This document shows positions 48,001-55,375 of a stretch of DNA of 64,000 bases, one piece after another. Both the position numbers and the translations under genes were made by a program. The stretch's first letter is position 1. Each line of letters begins with the position of its first letter. The notes below the pieces were generated by a model, which made no database searches, was not told the origin of the DNA, and saw only the letters and a program-made list of their open reading frames with translations. Source of the DNA: Arachidicoccus soli. GTDB lineage: Bacteria; Bacteroidota; Bacteroidia; Chitinophagales; Chitinophagaceae. The stretch lies in assembly GCF_003600625.1 (NCBI RefSeq), contig NZ_CP032489.1:3720001-3784000 (forward strand), read 5' to 3'.

Positions 48001-50773
48001 TGGTGCGAACAATAGCATCTAAGTTATAATATGCCTCGAAGGGAAGGCTTGCCAAATACAAAAATGATTGCAAAAAATTTAAAGACGCAGCTTGTACAAA
48101 CTCATTAAAATGGGATGCAAAATCTAAATCTTTGGGCTTATGTGCCAAGTGCCAAAGTGCAGCAATAATAACGGGTAAGAATAGAATCAACACAACAATT
48201 GTTGTCCAAAACCAAGGCATGGGCAGCAATGTCCAGCCAATAATCAATAATGCAATAAATGCAATTGGCATAAGACTGCGACGGATATTATCCCATATTT
48301 TCCAACGAGACAAGGCAGAAAGGTGGTTTTTACGTAAGTGTCCTTCTTTATCCGGAGCAAATGGCAAAGCCCAACTAGCTATTTGCCAGTCACCCCGAAT
48401 CCAACGATGCTTACGAGCCATATCAGCCAAATAGGAACCTGGAAAGCTTTCATACAATTGAACGTCGCTAATAAGACCGGACCGGGTATAACATCCCTCT
48501 AATAAATCGTGACTTAATATTCTGTTTAACGGAAACCTATCTTTCAATACCTTTTCAAACATGCCTACATCATAAATGCCCTTTCCTATAAATGAGCCTT
48601 CTCCAAATAAATCCTGATACACATCCGAAGTTACCCGAGTATATGGATCTAGTCCGGAATCATTGCTGTGCATCACTGTAAATAACGAACTGCTTGATTT
48701 CGGTAAAGTCACCGCCAGTCTAGGCTGCAAAATGGTATACCCTTCCACCACTCTTTTTAAAGAGGCATCATAAACAGGCCTGTTTAAGGGATGTGCCATT
48801 GTCGCAATCATTTTTGTAGCTGCTTCTCTTGGCAATTGCGTATCGGAATCTAATGTAATTACATATTTTACATTTGTCAATACCTGATAATCTCCAATAA
48901 TGATCTCAAAATCGGATTCGTTTCCTTCTCCTTTAAGTAAGGCATTTAAATTGCTAAGTTTACCGCGTTTTCTTTCAAAACCCATCCAGCTTTTTTCATA
49001 TTTATTCCATTTCCTTGGTCGGTGAAATAAAAAAAAGATGTCTTCCACGGAGTGCTTATATTTTTTATTCAAAAGCTCAATTCTCTCTACAGCCATTTGA
49101 AGTAATTTCTTGTCAGAAGGCATGGTTTCAACCGGTGCATCTTTATAGTCACTTAAGAGCGCAAAATGTAAATGAGCCTGCGGGTTAGCCAGATACCTTA
49201 CTTCCAAAGCCTCTGCCAACTCTTCAACTTCTTGTTCATTTGAAAGCATACAAGGAATAGCTATTAGTGTTCTATATTCAACAGGCAAGAATTTTACAAA
49301 ATCCATCTTAGGTAAAATTTTCGGCTTTATGATAAGCGTCGCCACCCAATTAATAATAGCACTAATTAAATAACTTGCTCCTACAAAAGAAAGCACTCCT
49401 ACTAAGGCAATAATCCAAATATGCATGTGTTTTTGGTAAGTAAAATTGCATAACCAAAAACAAATAATTAAAGTCCCTATAAAATTGGAAAGTGCATAAA
49501 TAGAAAATCCATATTTCTTACAAACCGTTTTTATTCTATCCCAAACTGAACAATTCATCTGGGCAAGTTTCTGCGTTTCTGCAAGGCCTTTATCTATTAA
49601 AAAATAGCCCACATGATTTTTACGTTGCGCATTATTTTCAGCTTTATTCTTTTTTGCAAGCTCAATTGCAATGCGTGCAATAGCAGCTTCAGAAATTTGA
49701 CTCTTTTTAGCTATATTTTCAATTACGTGCCGATAAACATCTCGCGTTGCAAAATCCATAATTCCGTAAATCCCATCTATATCTTCATGCAAAACACGTT
49801 CTACACAACTGACACTTTCTACAAACTCTTGCCAATTGGTGGTACGCAAAAGCCGCATGCTTTCAATATTGTTGCGCATAGAGACTTGATTAGCTGCTTG
49901 CTTTTGATTTTCAATATGCACCAATTCCGCACTAGTATAGCCTGTTTCAGAGAGTTGTTGCTCTATCCAGGTAAGTGCCATCGATAATCCAGAACCTTTA
50001 CCTTGCAGACTTCTGGTAAATTCTGCAACAAAGGAATCTGACAGGGCAGGCTCAGAATGAGCCATATCAGCTATAGAAATAATTAAATCTTTGGGGTTCT
50101 TTTCGGCCTCATTCAACAATGTTTCAGCCCAATAACTTGCAATATTCCGATCGATTCTGTTGATAGCAATATTTGCTGCAATACGTCGAATATTTTCAAT
50201 TAATGCCAACCTAAGCATAATGGGTATTGCCCAAAGCTCACCTAAAGTAAGTTCATTTACAATTTGATATGACTCTATAAAACTTGATAAATTTGCTAAA
50301 TCTACCCGTCCATCACTATGAGCAATAATTTCTAAGGCAATATCATACACACGCGGAAGCCCTTCTGAAGCACCATTGTCGAGATGCGGTAAATTCTGGC
50401 TATAACCTTTGGGTAAGTGTTTTTTCCCAATGGAAATTTGTTCTTCAATTAAATAAAAATTGTCTAATAACCATTCACTAGCCGGTGATATTGACTTTTT
50501 ATCTTTAACCGCATCAGTCAATAAGTTCCTTACCCTAAACAATACTTTCTCATTATTGTCAAGTCTCCTAAGTAATTTATCAAGCGTCTTACCCTCGGAC
50601 AAAACATGTCCTTTTGCAACCTGTTGTCCATACACACGCATTTGTGCAACGCTAAACAATTCAGCTATCAAAGGAGCCTCTCCTTTATATCTTTTTTGTT
50701 GCACACTTTCACCCATAAAATAAGTACGCATGCGCAAGATGATTTCATCTACTGTATTAGCTATTCTATTCAT
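42071..50773 (-). CDS. cyclic beta-1,2-glucan synthase (NdvB/ChvB type)
   Basis: This 2900-residue membrane protein has the full architecture of cyclic beta-1,2-glucan synthases. After an N-terminal region come membrane segments near residues 430-480. The GT84 transferase has TLDSDTQLP near 640 and RWIRGDWQ near 790; more membrane segments lie at about 845-1000. A glycoamylase-like transglycosylation domain begins near 1450 (GISESGYNAVDASLNYQYRA). Two GH94 supersandwich regions (about 1640 and 2110) lead to a phosphorylase domain with the acid Asp in GSGDWNDGMDKVG near 2585. It makes and cyclises beta-1,2-glucan, which in proteobacteria serves osmotic adaptation. No ndvA-like exporter is beside it. 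Confidence 0.92.
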   Translation of the reverse strand: MNRIANTVDEIILRMRTYFMGESVQQKRYKGEAPLIAELFSVAQMRVYGQQVAKGHVLSEGKTLDKLLRRLDNNEKVLFRVRNLLTDAVKDKKSISPASEWLLDNFYLIEEQISIGKKHLPKGYSQNLPHLDNGASEGLPRVYDIALEIIAHSDGRVDLANLSSFIESYQIVNELTLGELWAIPIMLRLALIENIRRIAANIAINRIDRNIASYWAETLLNEAEKNPKDLIISIADMAHSEPALSDSFVAEFTRSLQGKGSGLSMALTWIEQQLSETGYTSAELVHIENQKQAANQVSMRNNIESMRLLRTTNWQEFVESVSCVERVLHEDIDGIYGIMDFATRDVYRHVIENIAKKSQISEAAIARIAIELAKKNKAENNAQRKNHVGYFLIDKGLAETQKLAQMNCSVWDRIKTVCKKYGFSIYALSNFIGTLIICFWLCNFTYQKHMHIWIIALVGVLSFVGASYLISAIINWVATLIIKPKILPKMDFVKFLPVEYRTLIAIPCMLSNEQEVEELAEALEVRYLANPQAHLHFALLSDYKDAPVETMPSDKKLLQMAVERIELLNKKYKHSVEDIFFLFHRPRKWNKYEKSWMGFERKRGKLSNLNALLKGEGNESDFEIIIGDYQVLTNVKYVITLDSDTQLPREAATKMIATMAHPLNRPVYDASLKRVVEGYTILQPRLAVTLPKSSSSLFTVMHSNDSGLDPYTRVTSDVYQDLFGEGSFIGKGIYDVGMFEKVLKDRFPLNRILSHDLLEGCYTRSGLISDVQLYESFPGSYLADMARKHRWIRGDWQIASWALPFAPDKEGHLRKNHLSALSRWKIWDNIRRSLMPIAFIALLIIGWTLLPMPWFWTTIVVLILFLPVIIAALWHLAHKPKDLDFASHFNEFVQAASLNFLQSFLYLASLPFEAYYNLDAIVRTNWRMIISNKKLLEWTPSSSINAAGSKPLFKTYFIMWSAPFLALVTAILLLYLDKGGFFTSLPILVLWFIAPMVVWEISMPRKLKSAFLSEEERIFLHHISRKTWYFFETFVTEEENWLPPDNYQEHPTSVIAHRTSPTNIGLALLANLSAYDFSYISMKELIERTRGTFKTMNLLERYQNHFYNWYDTITLQPLNPKYISTVDSGNLAGHLITLRQGFLALPSQKVINENIFLGLRDTLLITYKEIEKKEVKKVEELFNLLNGLCITPPTSLLETYTILDNLRFQVDQMLEKYFSGPEEEGHNWMGKLQQQMISVLSEFEELLPWLKSAIPEKFRDLSLFIKIPSFLELKDIKDIHSVDIEQLISLPNSEEEFEWLNNLKVQLSVSSRKALEIITLLENLAQDCSIFSEMEYRFLYDNSKHLLRIGFNVDEHLPDNSYYDLLASEVRLGIFVAIAQSKLPQECWFTLGRLLVNAGKAPVLLSWSGSMFEYLMPQLVMPSYENTLLAQTNSAMVHRQIEYGKQRGVPWGISESGYNAVDASLNYQYRAFGVPGLGLKRGLGDDLVIAPYATILALMIAPKQACENLQRLAQEGFEGQYGFYEAIDYTSSRVPRGQEEVVIRSFMVHHQGMGFLSLASLLLNHKMQKRFESDPQFQATLLLLQEKIPRTSTYYSHTTDISQTNIPVIEPQMRIIGTPNTPVPEIQLLSNSNYHVVTSNAGGGYSRWRNIAITRWREDGTRDNWGVFCYIKEIETGAFWSNTYQPVLQAAKNYEAIFSQGHAEYRRVDNGFECRTEVVVSPEDDVEVRRIRITNRNSSKRILEVTSYAEVVLAPQAADEAHPAFSNLFVQTEILKNEKAILCSRRPRSKDEQPPWMFHLMSLNGADAEAISYETDRMKFIGRTNSIKAPKALLQDEALSGNDGSVLDPIVSIRYRIFLKPNQTVTFDLILGIAESKEKCKGLLEKYQDRHLKNRAFELSWTHSQVLLRQINATEAEAQLFNRIAGSIIYPNAALRAMPSIIRNNSRGQSDLWAYSVSGDLPIVLLRVQSIENLDLVKQLVKAHVYWRLKGIMVDLVIWNEDFGSYRQEFQDQIQSFVTSANSVSTSSHTGNIFIRSTDQISSEDRILFQSVARIIIEDTVGSLSEQISKKNITRPLPPAIDPILIKREKNSKVMPVELPKNLIFYNGFGGFTNDGREYILLSSMDKPTPAPWVNVIANENFGTVISESGSAYTWQNNAHEYRISPWKNDPVTDECGEAIYIRDEESGKFWSPTPLPKLSKEPYITRHGFGYSVFEHVEEEIFTQLWVYVDLVENIKFSVLKIRNLSNRNRKLSVTNYVELVLGDLAQKTGMHVITEIDEETHAVFAYNKYNTPFAQKVAFLDVDYVNKSFTTDRSDFLGRNGSPQSPEAMQRKRLSGKIGGALDPCIALQVLVEIFPNEEKEIVFKLGVGENEQNARHLINQFKEVSAVRNALDNIHNYWNETLGIVYVETPDAALNVLTNGWLVYQTLACRVWARSGYYQSGGAFGFRDQLQDVLALLHAKPEIAKNQILLAASRQFKEGDVQHWWHPPLGRGVRTTCSDDYLWLPYVTEQYLKITGDANILQEQVSFLGGRPLNPNEESYYDLPIVLPETETVYQHCVRAIKYGLRFGANGLPLMGSGDWNDGMDKVGEAGRGESVWLGFFLYKVLKQFAPIAITQQDLNFGEECNRLADQLKENINKNAWDGQWYRRAYFDDGTPLGSSSNSECSIDSISQSWSVISKVGEVDKTEQALMALNKYLVKKDDGIILLLDPPFDKSDLNPGYIKGYVPGVRENGGQYTHAAVWAMMAFAEKGDTEKVWELFSMINPISHTHTKELVEKYKVEPYVMAADVYGAAPHKGRGGWTWYTGSAGWMYQFLLQSLLGLKREGDKLYFELCIPKGWPSFKLNYKYLNTCYYFEVVQLVEERGSGYSVDGIAQEHNYISLIDDNIDHHVEIRVRK

Positions 50774-51095
50774 TTATACTATTTGTCTAATATTTTTAGA
50801 AGTTGAAGTAATAATTGACAATTTCAATTTTTACAAAAAACAAGCCGATTTGGCTTCAGATCTTAAGGGCCTTTCATTTTATTAGCATATAAATGCCCTA
50901 CTCGGAATAGTTATCTTTTGCCAAACCCATTCCAAAGTAAGATAAGCAAAAATTTACTGAAAAGCTCCAATTGTATTATGTTACAAATTAATTAGTATTT
51001 ATGAGATTGTTCGTCCTCACAAAAAGTTTAACGTTAAGACCATTTCTTATTACCGGATAATCTTTACTTTTAAAATTCAGAAAAAATCATATACA
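50774..51095. other. divergent intergenic region, 322 bases
   Basis: This spacer separates the divergent cyclic glucan synthase and aminopeptidase genes and should hold both promoters. I see no full TTG/TAnnTTTG pair in either direction and no reading frame, tRNA remnant or clear hairpin. Confidence 0.55.
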
Positions 51096-52487
51096 ATGTT
51101 TAGCACAGAAATATACAGGCAGCGCCGTGAACGTTTACAATCAAAAATAAAGTCAGGATTAATCCTGTTTATGGGCAATGAGGAAGTGGGGATGAATTTT
51201 CTACATAATGCTTATAAGTTCCGACAAGATAGTTCATTTCTTTATTACGTGGGCATTGATTTACCTCACCTTGGTGTAGTCATAGATATAGATAACAATA
51301 AAGAAACATTGTTTGGGAATGATTTAACAATTGATGATATTGTATGGACAGGACCTAAAGACGCTATGAAAGATTGGGGAACAAAAACCGGCATTCAAGA
51401 TATAAGAAAATATGATGAAATAATAAGTATTCTGCAATCTGCATATCGTAGTGGTCGAACGGTTCATTTTTTACCTCCTTATAGAGAAGAACATACATTG
51501 AAACTGCATGAATGGTTAGGCATACCACCACAAGTTTGCGCGGACAAAGCTTCTGTTGAATTGATTAAAGCCATTGTATCTATGCGTTCTTACAAGCAAC
51601 CCGAAGAAATAGAGGAGATGGAAAAAGCTGTAGATATATCTACAGAGATGCATGAGCTATTTATGAAAGCTTTGCGACCAGGGAAAACGGAGCTCGAAGT
51701 TGCAGGACTCGCTGAAGGATTGGCTGTAAGTGCCGGTGGGCAATTAGCCTATCCCGCCATTTTAACGGTAAGTGGAGAAACTTTGCATATACACGCAAGG
51801 AACATAATAATGCAATCTGGACAAATGGCTTTATGTGATATAGGCGCAGAAACAGGCATGCATTATGCTGGAGACTTAACGCGTACGGCACCGGTAAACG
51901 GCAAGTTTACCAATTTACAAAAAGACATGTATAATATGATACTAAATATTCAGCTGGCAGCAATTGATGCTTGTCATCCGGGTATTTTGTACAAGGATAT
52001 CCATGCCTTGTCTGGCGAAATGTTATTGGAAGGGTTAAAAGGGTTCGGCATCATTAAAGGCGATATAAAAGAAGCTTTGGCTGCGGACGCACATACTTTG
52101 TTTTTCCAATGCGGGCTGGGGCATATGATTGGCTTGGATGTACACGATATGGAAAATCTCGGCGAACAATACGTAGGCTATACCGAAGATGCTCCAAAGA
52201 AAATGAACTTCGGCTGGAAATCTTTGCGCCTTGGGCGCGCACTGGAGCCCGGTTTTACCATTACAGTAGAACCCGGTATCTACTTCATACCGACCTTGAT
52301 TGATATGTGGAGGTCCGAAAATAAATTATCAGATTTTATTAATTATGCTGAATTAGAAAAGTTCAAAAATTTTGGCGGAATTCGTATTGAAGACGAAGTA
52401 CTAATTACTGAAAATGGGCATCGGATATTAGGAAATAAAATGCCACCCAAAACCGTTGCTGAAATGGAAGCTATTCAACAGCATTAA
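51096..52487 (+). CDS. pepP: Xaa-Pro aminopeptidase, M24B family
   Basis: This 463-residue protein has the aminopeptidase P N-terminal domain (residues 1-150; FLHNAYKFRQDSSFLYYVG) and a pita-bread M24 domain. The five metal ligands are visible: Asp in LCDIGAETG, Asp in HYAGDLTRTAP, His in GLGHMIGLDVHD, Glu in TVEPGIYF and Glu in GIRIEDEVLIT. It cleaves N-terminal residues next to Pro. The N-terminus lacks a signal peptide, so it is cytoplasmic. The symbol is by family; paralogues exist in this phylum. Confidence 0.9.
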   Translation: MFSTEIYRQRRERLQSKIKSGLILFMGNEEVGMNFLHNAYKFRQDSSFLYYVGIDLPHLGVVIDIDNNKETLFGNDLTIDDIVWTGPKDAMKDWGTKTGIQDIRKYDEIISILQSAYRSGRTVHFLPPYREEHTLKLHEWLGIPPQVCADKASVELIKAIVSMRSYKQPEEIEEMEKAVDISTEMHELFMKALRPGKTELEVAGLAEGLAVSAGGQLAYPAILTVSGETLHIHARNIIMQSGQMALCDIGAETGMHYAGDLTRTAPVNGKFTNLQKDMYNMILNIQLAAIDACHPGILYKDIHALSGEMLLEGLKGFGIIKGDIKEALAADAHTLFFQCGLGHMIGLDVHDMENLGEQYVGYTEDAPKKMNFGWKSLRLGRALEPGFTITVEPGIYFIPTLIDMWRSENKLSDFINYAELEKFKNFGGIRIEDEVLITENGHRILGNKMPPKTVAEMEAIQQH

Positions 52488-52604
52488 AACATTGCATCAT
52501 AGCATGTACAAAACAACGAAAATGAGTCGTATTCTTTTATTTGTTATCATTTTTTCGAAAAAGTGAATAGATAGAATAGTAATTTTTCATTCCCCATTAA
52601 TAAT

Positions 52605-52612
52605 TACTTTTG
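52605..52612 (+). promoter_or_regulatory. promoter -7 element of lptB
   Basis: TACTTTTG matches TAnnTTTG and lies 15 bases before the TTG start codon of lptB. Transcription starting about seven bases downstream would give an almost leaderless mRNA. No strong TTG is seen upstream. Confidence 0.5.
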
Positions 52613-52627
52613 TAAAAATAGAAAACA

Positions 52628-53416
52628 TTGAGCATCACCATTTCCACCAAAGAATTAATAAAAACTTATCGCAACAGAACTGTTGTGAATAAGGTATCGG
52701 TTAATGTAACGCAAGGCGAAATTGTAGGTTTACTTGGTCCAAATGGTGCTGGTAAAACCACTTCATTTTATATGGTGGTTGGTTTAATTAAACCTGATAG
52801 CGGTTCTGTTTATTTAAATGAAGAAAATATTACCAAACTACCCATGTATAAACGTGCACAAATGGGTATTGGCTACCTACCCCAGGAGGCATCTGTATTT
52901 CGTAAGCTAAGTGTGGAGGATAATATTATGGCTGTCTTGGAAATGACGAAACTTACAAAAGAAGCGCGCCAAGAAAAATTAGAAACTCTTTTAGATGAAT
53001 TTAATCTGCATCATGTACGCAAAAACAATGGAGACAGTTTAAGTGGTGGTGAAAGACGTAGAACTGAAATCGCAAGGGCATTAGCGGTTGACCCAAAATT
53101 TATTTTATTAGATGAACCTTTTGCCGGAGTCGACCCTATCGCAGTTGAAGATATTCAAGCTGTAGTTGCCAAATTAAAATATAAAAATATCGGCATTTTA
53201 ATTACCGATCACAATGTAAACGAAACCCTATCTATTTGCGATCGCGCTTATCTATTGATAGAGGGGAAAATATTTAAACACGGTACAGCTGAGCAGCTTG
53301 CAGAGGACGAACAAGTGCGTCGCTTATATCTCGGAACCAATTTTGAATTAAAGCGTAAAGACTGGATTTTGGAAATGGGAAAACAGCCTTTAAAAAAAGA
53401 AGAGCAAACATCCTAA
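52628..53416 (+). CDS. lptB: LPS export ABC transporter ATPase LptB
   Basis: This 262-residue ABC ATPase has Walker [18 protein letters not shown], the signature [15 protein letters not shown] and Walker [34 protein letters not shown] and [19 protein letters not shown] are characteristic of LptB, which powers lipopolysaccharide transport to the outer membrane. The start is TTG: an in-frame TAG lies seven bases upstream, and no ATG fits the conserved N-terminus. The last four bases overlap the convergent Pr6Pr gene. Confidence 0.95.
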   Translation: MSITISTKELIKTYRNRTVVNKVSVNVTQGEIVGLLGPNGAGKTTSFYMVVGLIKPDSGSVYLNEENITKLPMYKRAQMGIGYLPQEASVFRKLSVEDNIMAVLEMTKLTKEARQEKLETLLDEFNLHHVRKNNGDSLSGGERRRTEIARALAVDPKFILLDEPFAGVDPIAVEDIQAVVAKLKYKNIGILITDHNVNETLSICDRAYLLIEGKIFKHGTAEQLAEDEQVRRLYLGTNFELKRKDWILEMGKQPLKKEEQTS

Positions 53417-54051
53417 ATAATTTTTGTTTTTTGTTTTCTCTTTATGGCAATAAATATGAAGGAGAGCACCAAAAATGCCAATGTAATTGCGCAACAATTA
53501 AAGAATACTTTCCGATATCCCAATACGGTAACATTTACAAAAGGATAAGGATAATAGTCTGTAAGCGCTCCATGAATAAGCGTATAAATTAAATATGACA
53601 ACGGATAAAGCATCCAACCCCCTAGCTGCCGCCACTCCAATGATCTCTTTGGCACATATATCCACCAAAAAATTAAGAAAATAAGAGGTATAACGGAATG
53701 AAGTAACTCATCAGCTAATTTAAAGAACCCCTGTGGATGACCAAGTTTGCGTAAAACGAGATTATACACTGCACCAACCACAATAATATAAACATTAATA
53801 GCAGTTATTGTGGAAGATCTTGAAAAGAATTTATAAAGCTTATTATTCTTGTGCAACCATAAAACGGTAAAACAAATAGCCACCAACAGATTGGTGAGAA
53901 TTGTAAAATAACTAAAATATTTAATAATACTTGTAGCAACCGGTAAGCTACGATGTAACATCGTTAAGGTAAATTGCAGAATTAATGCAAACCATCCAAT
54001 CAGCGCACCTGCAAGTATATACCAACGATAAAAAGAAGCATCTTTATTCAT
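53413..54051 (-). CDS. Pr6Pr family membrane protein
   Basis: This 212-residue protein has six predicted membrane segments and the sequence pattern of the Pr6Pr family: [18 protein letters not shown] near residue 45, [20 protein letters not shown] around the middle, and [18 protein letters not shown] then YPYPFVNV near the end. The biochemical role of the family is unknown. Its stop overlaps the convergent lptB stop by four bases; the upstream side is divergent from the NYN gene. Confidence 0.85.
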   Translation of the reverse strand: MNKDASFYRWYILAGALIGWFALILQFTLTMLHRSLPVATSIIKYFSYFTILTNLLVAICFTVLWLHKNNKLYKFFSRSSTITAINVYIIVVGAVYNLVLRKLGHPQGFFKLADELLHSVIPLIFLIFWWIYVPKRSLEWRQLGGWMLYPLSYLIYTLIHGALTDYYPYPFVNVTVLGYRKVFFNCCAITLAFLVLSFIFIAIKRKQKTKII

Positions 54052-54190
54052 TTTACTGCGGATATTTTAGTAAATTTAATGTTATTCTTTATAACGAACT
54101 GCATTTTATCCTTTACAAGAAATTAATCAATAGTCACTCCACAATTTTTTCGGAACTTTGTCTTATGACCTTCAGGTAAAAAAGATATTT

Positions 54191-54913
54191 ATGAACAATA
54201 ATATATTCAATATAGCCGTCTTAATTGATGGTGATAATGCCCAACCGAAACTAATAAAAGAAATCTTAGAAGAGGTATCCAAATACGGCAAAGCCACCAT
54301 CCGCAGGATTTACGGAGACTGGACAACCCAACAAATGAATAGCTGGAAAGAGACAATTAATCAACATTCCATTAGTCCTATTCAGAAATTTGCTTACACT
54401 ACAGGTAAAAATTCTACCGACAGTTCTTTAATAATCGATGCGATGGATATTTTACACGGTAAAAATATCGAAGGCTTTTGCATCGTCTCGAGTGACAGCG
54501 ATTATACAGGTTTGGCAAAAAGAATTCGCGAAGAAGGACTTTTTGTAATGGGCATTGGCGAAAAGAAAACACCTAACGCTTTTGTGCAATCTTGCGAAAT
54601 ATTTACTTATTGCGAAAACTTAAATCCAATTATTGAAATACAACCCACCACCGGCAGGGACAATAAAAGCAAAACACCAAAGAATAAACCCAATACTTCT
54701 GTGATTGATAAAGCGTTTAATATATCTATCAACGAAGAAGATGAAACTTATATTTCTACAGTAGGCACCAATTTAAGAAAGATAGATCCAAGCTTTGATC
54801 CACGCAGTTTTGGCTATAAAAATCTTACACAAATGTTTGAAGGTTTGCCAAAATATAAAGTGATTAAAAATATGGTAAACGGATTGAATCATCCAATGGT
54901 AAAATTAAAATAA
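54191..54913 (+). CDS. NYN domain protein with C-terminal LOTUS-like domain
   Basis: I chose the Met at 54191 (MNNNIFNIAVLIDGDNA), since the NYN fold starts there; an ATG at 54158 is in frame. The first 150 residues are a PIN-like NYN nuclease domain with acidic positions in IDGDNAQP, SLIIDAMD and VSSDSDYTGLAKRIREEG. After a Lys/Asn-rich linker, residues 185-240 (GTNLRKIDPSFDPRSFGY, then KNLTQMFEGLPKYKV) match an OST-HTH/LOTUS RNA-binding domain. Together this suggests an RNA-directed nuclease. It lies seven bases before the DUF1398 gene and is likely in one transcript with it. Confidence 0.88.
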   Translation: MNNNIFNIAVLIDGDNAQPKLIKEILEEVSKYGKATIRRIYGDWTTQQMNSWKETINQHSISPIQKFAYTTGKNSTDSSLIIDAMDILHGKNIEGFCIVSSDSDYTGLAKRIREEGLFVMGIGEKKTPNAFVQSCEIFTYCENLNPIIEIQPTTGRDNKSKTPKNKPNTSVIDKAFNISINEEDETYISTVGTNLRKIDPSFDPRSFGYKNLTQMFEGLPKYKVIKNMVNGLNHPMVKLK

Positions 54914-54920
54914 ATACAAG

Positions 54921-55313
54921 ATGTTCACTATTCAAGACATTCATAATGCGCATGCCAAGGTAAAAAGTGGCGCGGATTTCCCTAAGTACATACAAGATAT
55001 TATTCAAATAGGTGTTACTGATTTTGAAACTTTTGTAAGCGACAGTCATACTGTTTATTTTGGTGAAGATAATTATCAAACACAGTCAGCACCAATGTAT
55101 GCGCCATTGAGCATTGCCGATAAAAGTGCTAAAGAGCAATTTGTTCGTTATTTAAAAATCCATCAACGTGGAGAAACAGATTATCCAAGTTTCTGTAAAC
55201 ATTGTGCTGAAACAGGGATTGAAAAATGGGTTGTAAACATGCAGCAAATGACTTGCATCTATTACAATAAAGAAGGAGAAAAGGTTTTAGTTGAAAAAAT
55301 TCCTTCTCTCTAG
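54921..55313 (+). CDS. DUF1398 family protein
   Basis: This 130-residue protein resembles the DUF1398 (YbcV-like) family across its length, including DFPKYIQDIIQIGVTDFETF, GRGETDYPSFCKHCAETGIE-type sequence and the terminal KWVVNMQQMTCIYYNKEGE. The function is unknown. It has no signal peptide. It follows the NYN gene by seven bases and precedes a strong bidirectional terminator. Confidence 0.85.
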   Translation: MFTIQDIHNAHAKVKSGADFPKYIQDIIQIGVTDFETFVSDSHTVYFGEDNYQTQSAPMYAPLSIADKSAKEQFVRYLKIHQRGETDYPSFCKHCAETGIEKWVVNMQQMTCIYYNKEGEKVLVEKIPSL

Positions 55314-55319
55314 AAAGTT

Positions 55320-55353
55320 AAAAGCCACTTCTTAGATGAAAGAAGTGGCTTTT
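55320..55353. terminator. bidirectional terminator between DUF1398 gene and purL
   Basis: A perfect 14-bp stem, AAAAGCCACTTCTT with AAGAAGTGGCTTTT, has a 6-base loop and carries A- and T-rich flanks inside the stem ends. It sits seven bases after the DUF1398 stop and 23 bases from the convergent purL stop. Confidence 0.9.
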
Positions 55354-55375
55354 ACTATGATTTTCAAAATCAATT

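Noticed and set aside
50774-51095. Attachment-site repeat of the tRNA-Gln 3' end as an island boundary
   Set aside because: I read the spacer for GGTTCGAGTCCTGG-like sequence and found none; no integrase gene is present in the region.
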